Assembly: GCF_022012305.1 (NCBI RefSeq)
Contig: NZ_JAKLTM010000001.1
Span: forward strand, 1,226,046 to 1,290,045
Origin: Ramlibacter paludis
GTDB taxonomy: Bacteria; Pseudomonadota; Gammaproteobacteria; Burkholderiales; Burkholderiaceae_C
Direction: 5' to 3'
DNA length: 64,000 nucleotides
Shown: positions 61,630-64,000 of the stretch, piece after piece
Layout of the letters: each line of letters opens with the position of its first letter
How positions within the stretch are numbered: position 1 is the stretch's first letter
The notes under the pieces: generated by a model
What the model saw: only the letters and a program-made list of their open reading frames with translations
Databases searched by the model: none
Told to the model about the DNA's origin: nothing
Position numbers and translations under genes: made by a program

Positions 61630-62172
61630 ATGCAGCACTCTCGCCTCTGCCGGCAGCTCTGCAGCATCGCGCTGCACTTGGCTGTGTTCGCGGTCGGCCC
61701 GTGTTGGGCGCAGCTAGCGCCAATGCCGCCATCGCCACTAAATAAGGCTCAAGGCTTTGAGGAACTGCGCTTCTTCGAGGGAACGTGGACGGCCTCAGAC
61801 CGCCTGGCCGGGAACGGCTATGTGCAAACGTGTACTTGGCTGCCAGAGAGTCGTCGCCATATGGTTTGCATGGCCACCTTCGAGCGCTCTGGGCGCAAGC
61901 ACCAGACCATGGACGTTTTTACGTTCGATTCAAGTAGACGAGAGTACGTGCTTCATCAGTTCGGCGATTCTGGTGGTTCAAGCGTTATGAGAGGGCAACG
62001 AGTCGGAGAACGTTGGCAGTTCGAGCAAGAGTCGATGCAAGGACAGATGAGGGTACGCCTGAGAGTCAGCTTTGAACCCGCTGAAGATGGGAGCATTAAC
62101 CAGATGCGGGAGTCAGCAGCCAACGATGACCCGTTCGTTGCGTATTCCACTCGCCAACTTCGCCGCAAGTGA
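61630..62172 (+). CDS. Cassette 2 exported protein, unknown function
   Basis: The 180-residue product has a signal peptide (LCSIALHLAVFAVGPCWAQ) and a beta-rich mature part (FFEGTWTASDRLAGNGYVQT; VFTFDSSRREYVLHQFGDSG) that loosely recalls DUF1579/lipocalin-like proteins. The ATG at 61630 is 11 bases inside the cassette. The length and signal make a real gene likely; function is unknown. Confidence 0.7.
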   Translation: MQHSRLCRQLCSIALHLAVFAVGPCWAQLAPMPPSPLNKAQGFEELRFFEGTWTASDRLAGNGYVQTCTWLPESRRHMVCMATFERSGRKHQTMDVFTFDSSRREYVLHQFGDSGGSSVMRGQRVGERWQFEQESMQGQMRVRLRVSFEPAEDGSINQMRESAANDDPFVAYSTRQLRRK

Positions 62173-62189
62173 CCTCCGATGCGTTTGAG

Positions 62190-62303
62190 GTCTAACATGG
62201 CAGTCGACACGGACACGTTGCGGCAAGGGGCCGCGCGGCGCCGTGGGAAATCGTGCACCGCGCGGCCCCTTGCCGCAACGTGCCGGTCACTTCTACGTTA
62301 GAC
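62190..62303 (+). other. attC site 2 (114 bp)
   Basis: R'' GTCTAAC (62190-62196) and R' GTTAGAC (62297-62303) are complementary. A perfect 25-bp stem starts CACGTTGCGGCAAGGGGCCG. GTCGACACGGACACG on the left faces GTGACCGGCACG (right arm, reverse complement), leaving extrahelical bases. The loop again contains ATCGTGCAC. Confidence 0.87.
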
Positions 62304-62329
62304 CTCGGATCCAGGCCGTGCCCCATTCC

Positions 62330-62701
62330 ATGCACCACGCGAAGCGCTGGTTGGACCTGATCCTTCAGCAGGACCTGCCGGAGCGAGAGATCTTCGCGGC
62401 GCATGTGGCGGCCGGCGCGATCACATCGCTTTGCACATGCGGCTGCCACGGTTTCGGATTCGAGGTGCCTGTGGCGGCGGAACTGAAGCCCCTCCAAAGG
62501 TCCTCCGGTCTGTTCTGCGAGGTGGCCTTTTCTTCGAACGAGGAGGAGGAAATTGATATCCTCATCTTCACTGACGAGCGCGGCTACTTCGCGGGCGCTG
62601 ACGTCAGTTACGGCATGGCGAACGTCGGTCCCATGCCGGATTCAGCGGAACCGGTAAAACTTCTAGGAGTGTGGCCAGGTGGTAGCGCAACCGAGGTCTA
62701 A
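62330..62701 (+). CDS. Cassette 3 protein, unknown function
   Basis: This 123-residue protein (or 127 from a GTG at 62318) is acidic, with a cysteine cluster CTCGCHGFGFEVPV and a C-terminal region FTDERGYFAGADVSYGMANV. The stop TAA lies inside the attC3 R'' box GTCTAAC, so the recombination site supplies the end of the reading frame. No family is recognised and no signal peptide is seen. Confidence 0.65.
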   Translation: MHHAKRWLDLILQQDLPEREIFAAHVAAGAITSLCTCGCHGFGFEVPVAAELKPLQRSSGLFCEVAFSSNEEEEIDILIFTDERGYFAGADVSYGMANVGPMPDSAEPVKLLGVWPGGSATEV

Positions 62702-62809
62702 CAGGCCGTTCGAAACGGACACGCACCGGCAGCGCGCCGCAAGGCGCGCGGGTGATCGTGCACCTTGCGGCGCGCTGCCGGTGCGTGCCGGTCAACTCAG
62801 TCGTTAGGC
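62696..62809 (+). other. attC site 3 (114 bp)
   Basis: R'' is GTCTAAC (62696-62702) and R' is GTTAGGC (62803-62809). The perfect 25-bp stem starts CACGCACCGGCAGCGCGCCG, and the loop carries ATCGTGCAC. The R' differs from R'' by one base because its last six bases belong to cassette 4, whose own R'' is GCCTAAC (63765-63771). Confidence 0.87.
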
Positions 62810-62824
62810 CTCACGGGAACCATC

Positions 62825-63754
62825 GTGCTTAACATTCGCACGGCTTCAATTCTCGCGGTCTGCTGTCTGCTCTCAGCGTGCGACCGCACGTCCGGAAGCG
62901 CTGCAATGGCCTTGCCGGTTCATCTGTTGGGCCAAGCCTGTGAACCCCCGTCCGATCGTGAACTGAAGATGTTCGACGCCGCAGCGCAGGCCATTGAGGT
63001 TGACGATGGTCCGATATCCAATTGGCTCACCATCGGTGCCCAGAGACTTGTGGGATATGGCCTGTTGCGCCAGCGTGCGCGGGACACCGTTCGAATTTGC
63101 CCGCCCGCGGCAGTTCTCGAACGAATTGGCGCGGCGCTGACGGCTCCGAAGGGGCTCGGGGCAGGCCAGCTCGTCGAGTATCAATACCAGCTCGCTGCGC
63201 AACTCCCGAACCCTAGCGATTTTGTGATCGGCCAAATCGGTAAGGCAGCATTCAACGACTCAACGCAGTTTTCTGAGACGTTCCGGGCGCAAGACATTCG
63301 GCCGCTGGCTCGCTCCACACTAGCGACATTTGGCGTGCGTGCCGCTCCGTTCCGAGAAATCGCGCTCCGGCAGATGTCGGGCGATACGCCGCTCGGCACC
63401 GGTGCGGCGCAAGTTGCGGCGGCGACACAAGCGCCAGAAGCTAGAGGGAAGGTTCTCGAGCTGTTTCGTGCAAAGCTCGCTAGCGTCCCGGCTTCTGCTG
63501 CCATTCCACTGGACCAACGAGACCGCCTCCTGGAGCTCGCTTGGGCAATCTACTTGAGTGGCGATCCAGACCATAGCGGCCGAGCCGCAATACACGAGCT
63601 CATGACTCGGAAGGTGGAGAGCCGAGCGCCCCCTTTTGGCGTCGTTGAAATCTCCCCAAAGCGGTTTTGCCTCGTGTTGGAGCGACTCGGGGGGCAAGCT
63701 GCTGTCGCTCGCCATCAATACTGCCTTGATCCGAAGGCCCCCTACGAGGGGTAA
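62825..63754 (+). CDS. Cassette 4 lipoprotein, unknown function
   Basis: The 309-residue product starts at GTG 62825, 21 bases inside the cassette, with a lipoprotein signal ending in CCLLSACDR. The mature part is mainly alpha-helical with no motif I recognise (ERIGAALTAPKGLGAGQLVE; DRLLELAWAIYLSGDPDHSG). It is large for a cassette gene. Its codon use is less GC-biased than the chromosomal genes upstream. Confidence 0.68.
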   Translation: MLNIRTASILAVCCLLSACDRTSGSAAMALPVHLLGQACEPPSDRELKMFDAAAQAIEVDDGPISNWLTIGAQRLVGYGLLRQRARDTVRICPPAAVLERIGAALTAPKGLGAGQLVEYQYQLAAQLPNPSDFVIGQIGKAAFNDSTQFSETFRAQDIRPLARSTLATFGVRAAPFREIALRQMSGDTPLGTGAAQVAAATQAPEARGKVLELFRAKLASVPASAAIPLDQRDRLLELAWAIYLSGDPDHSGRAAIHELMTRKVESRAPPFGVVEISPKRFCLVLERLGGQAAVARHQYCLDPKAPYEG

Positions 63755-64000
63755 GGCGCGTGATGCCTAACAGGTCTACAAGGACTTCCCTTTAGTTCAA
63801 CTTTCTTCCTCTTCATCAGCACGCGCCGAAGCAGCCACACAGAGCCAGACTGCAAATCTACAAACGGCCTTGTTGCACTTGAGTGCGGACCCAGATACCA
63901 ACCGCTCGGCGGGACTCCATTCGATCGACGCGGACGCTGTGCCGCTGCCTGTTAGCCGAGTTCACCCGCCGCCGGTCTGACCTGTTTGGTGCATCTTCGC
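63755..64000. other. Region after cassette 4: R'' core and possible degenerate attC
   Basis: GCCTAAC at 63765-63771 is the R'' core of cassette 4. A GTTAGCC at 63951-63957 could be an R' core, giving an unusually long and poorly paired 193-bp attC. The inner segment lacks the CGGACACG-type box of attC1-3, although GACGCGGACGC occurs at 63928-63938. No gene is seen. Confidence 0.4.

Larger units (their letters stand above)
61206..63951 (+). mobile_element. Integron gene cassette array (four cassettes, no integrase in window)
   Basis: Cassette boundaries fall between G and TT of each R' site: cassette 1 at 61206-61618, cassette 2 at 61619-62297, cassette 3 at 62298-62803 and cassette 4 from 62804. 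All four genes read in the same direction, each followed by an attC site (the last one poorly defined). Base composition and codon use are visibly less GC-rich than in the preceding 60 kb. The right end is uncertain: a GTTAGCC at 63951-63957 may be the last core. Confidence 0.82.

Overview
The window is GC-rich chromosomal DNA. The gene content suggests a betaproteobacterium of the Burkholderiales, probably Comamonadaceae (Ramlibacter/Variovorax-like; inferred from gene families, not proven). It carries four Bug-family (tripartite tricarboxylate) periplasmic binding proteins, a TctBA carrier, many LysR and MarR regulators, and tightly packed ATGA/GTGA-overlapping catabolic operons. No rRNA, tRNA, CRISPR array, prophage or insertion sequence was recognised.

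Layout. 1-2194: 5'-truncated RND exporter. 2191-11925 (+): run with an MBL hydrolase, DoxX protein, alpha/beta hydrolase, two-domain extradiol-type VOC dioxygenase, small Rieske ferredoxin, FAD monooxygenase, GH3 lipoprotein, MFS carrier and amidohydrolase; this looks like an aromatic hydroxylation and ring-cleavage cluster. 11937-14796: MarR regulator divergent from an ABC binding protein and a VanA-like Rieske oxygenase, with two identical-pattern operators between them. 14793-16296: glutaminase and a secreted protein. 16389-23624 (-): Bug protein, aldehyde dehydrogenase, DapA-like aldolase, ornithine cyclodeaminase-like protein, LysR, SDR and epimerase. 23800-25758 (-): LysE exporter, ABM protein, LysR. 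25859-36273 (+): an eleven-gene run with lactonase, FAH hydrolase, cyclase, tannase-like esterase, complete NitT/TauT-type ABC importer, cupin and two Bug proteins. 36260-43158: TruC, GST, Na+/H+ antiporter, RraA-like protein, DUF2277, 6-phosphogluconate dehydrogenase, aspartoacylase-like protein, hydrolase. 43267-48157: FAD oxidoreductase, LysR, tannase-family esterase, FAH. 48161-55654: small and housekeeping-like genes, HtrA-like protease, MarR/MFS pair, Bug protein, GNAT. 55769-60915 (-): membrane protein, TctA, TctB, and a TctE/TctD-like two-component system.

The last 2.8 kb differ in character. From about 61.16 kb there is an integron-type cassette array: an attI-like or R' core site (GTTAGAC at 61205-61211), then four cassettes separated by three 114-bp attC sites with 21-25 bp stems, extrahelical bases and a shared loop motif. 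The cassette genes are unrelated to known families I can name, and at least two encode exported proteins. No integrase gene lies in the window, so the locus is either a cluster of attC sites lacking an integrase or an integron whose integrase has been lost or lies elsewhere. This is the most notable element of the window.

Three further dispersed-sequence signals are present: three TGTCAT/ATGACA-ended palindromic repeats (39.7, 42.5, 45.6 kb), four copies of a hairpin with a conserved internal mismatch (2.15, 39.04, 52.29, 58.82 kb), and one large nested inverted repeat (55.66-55.77 kb).
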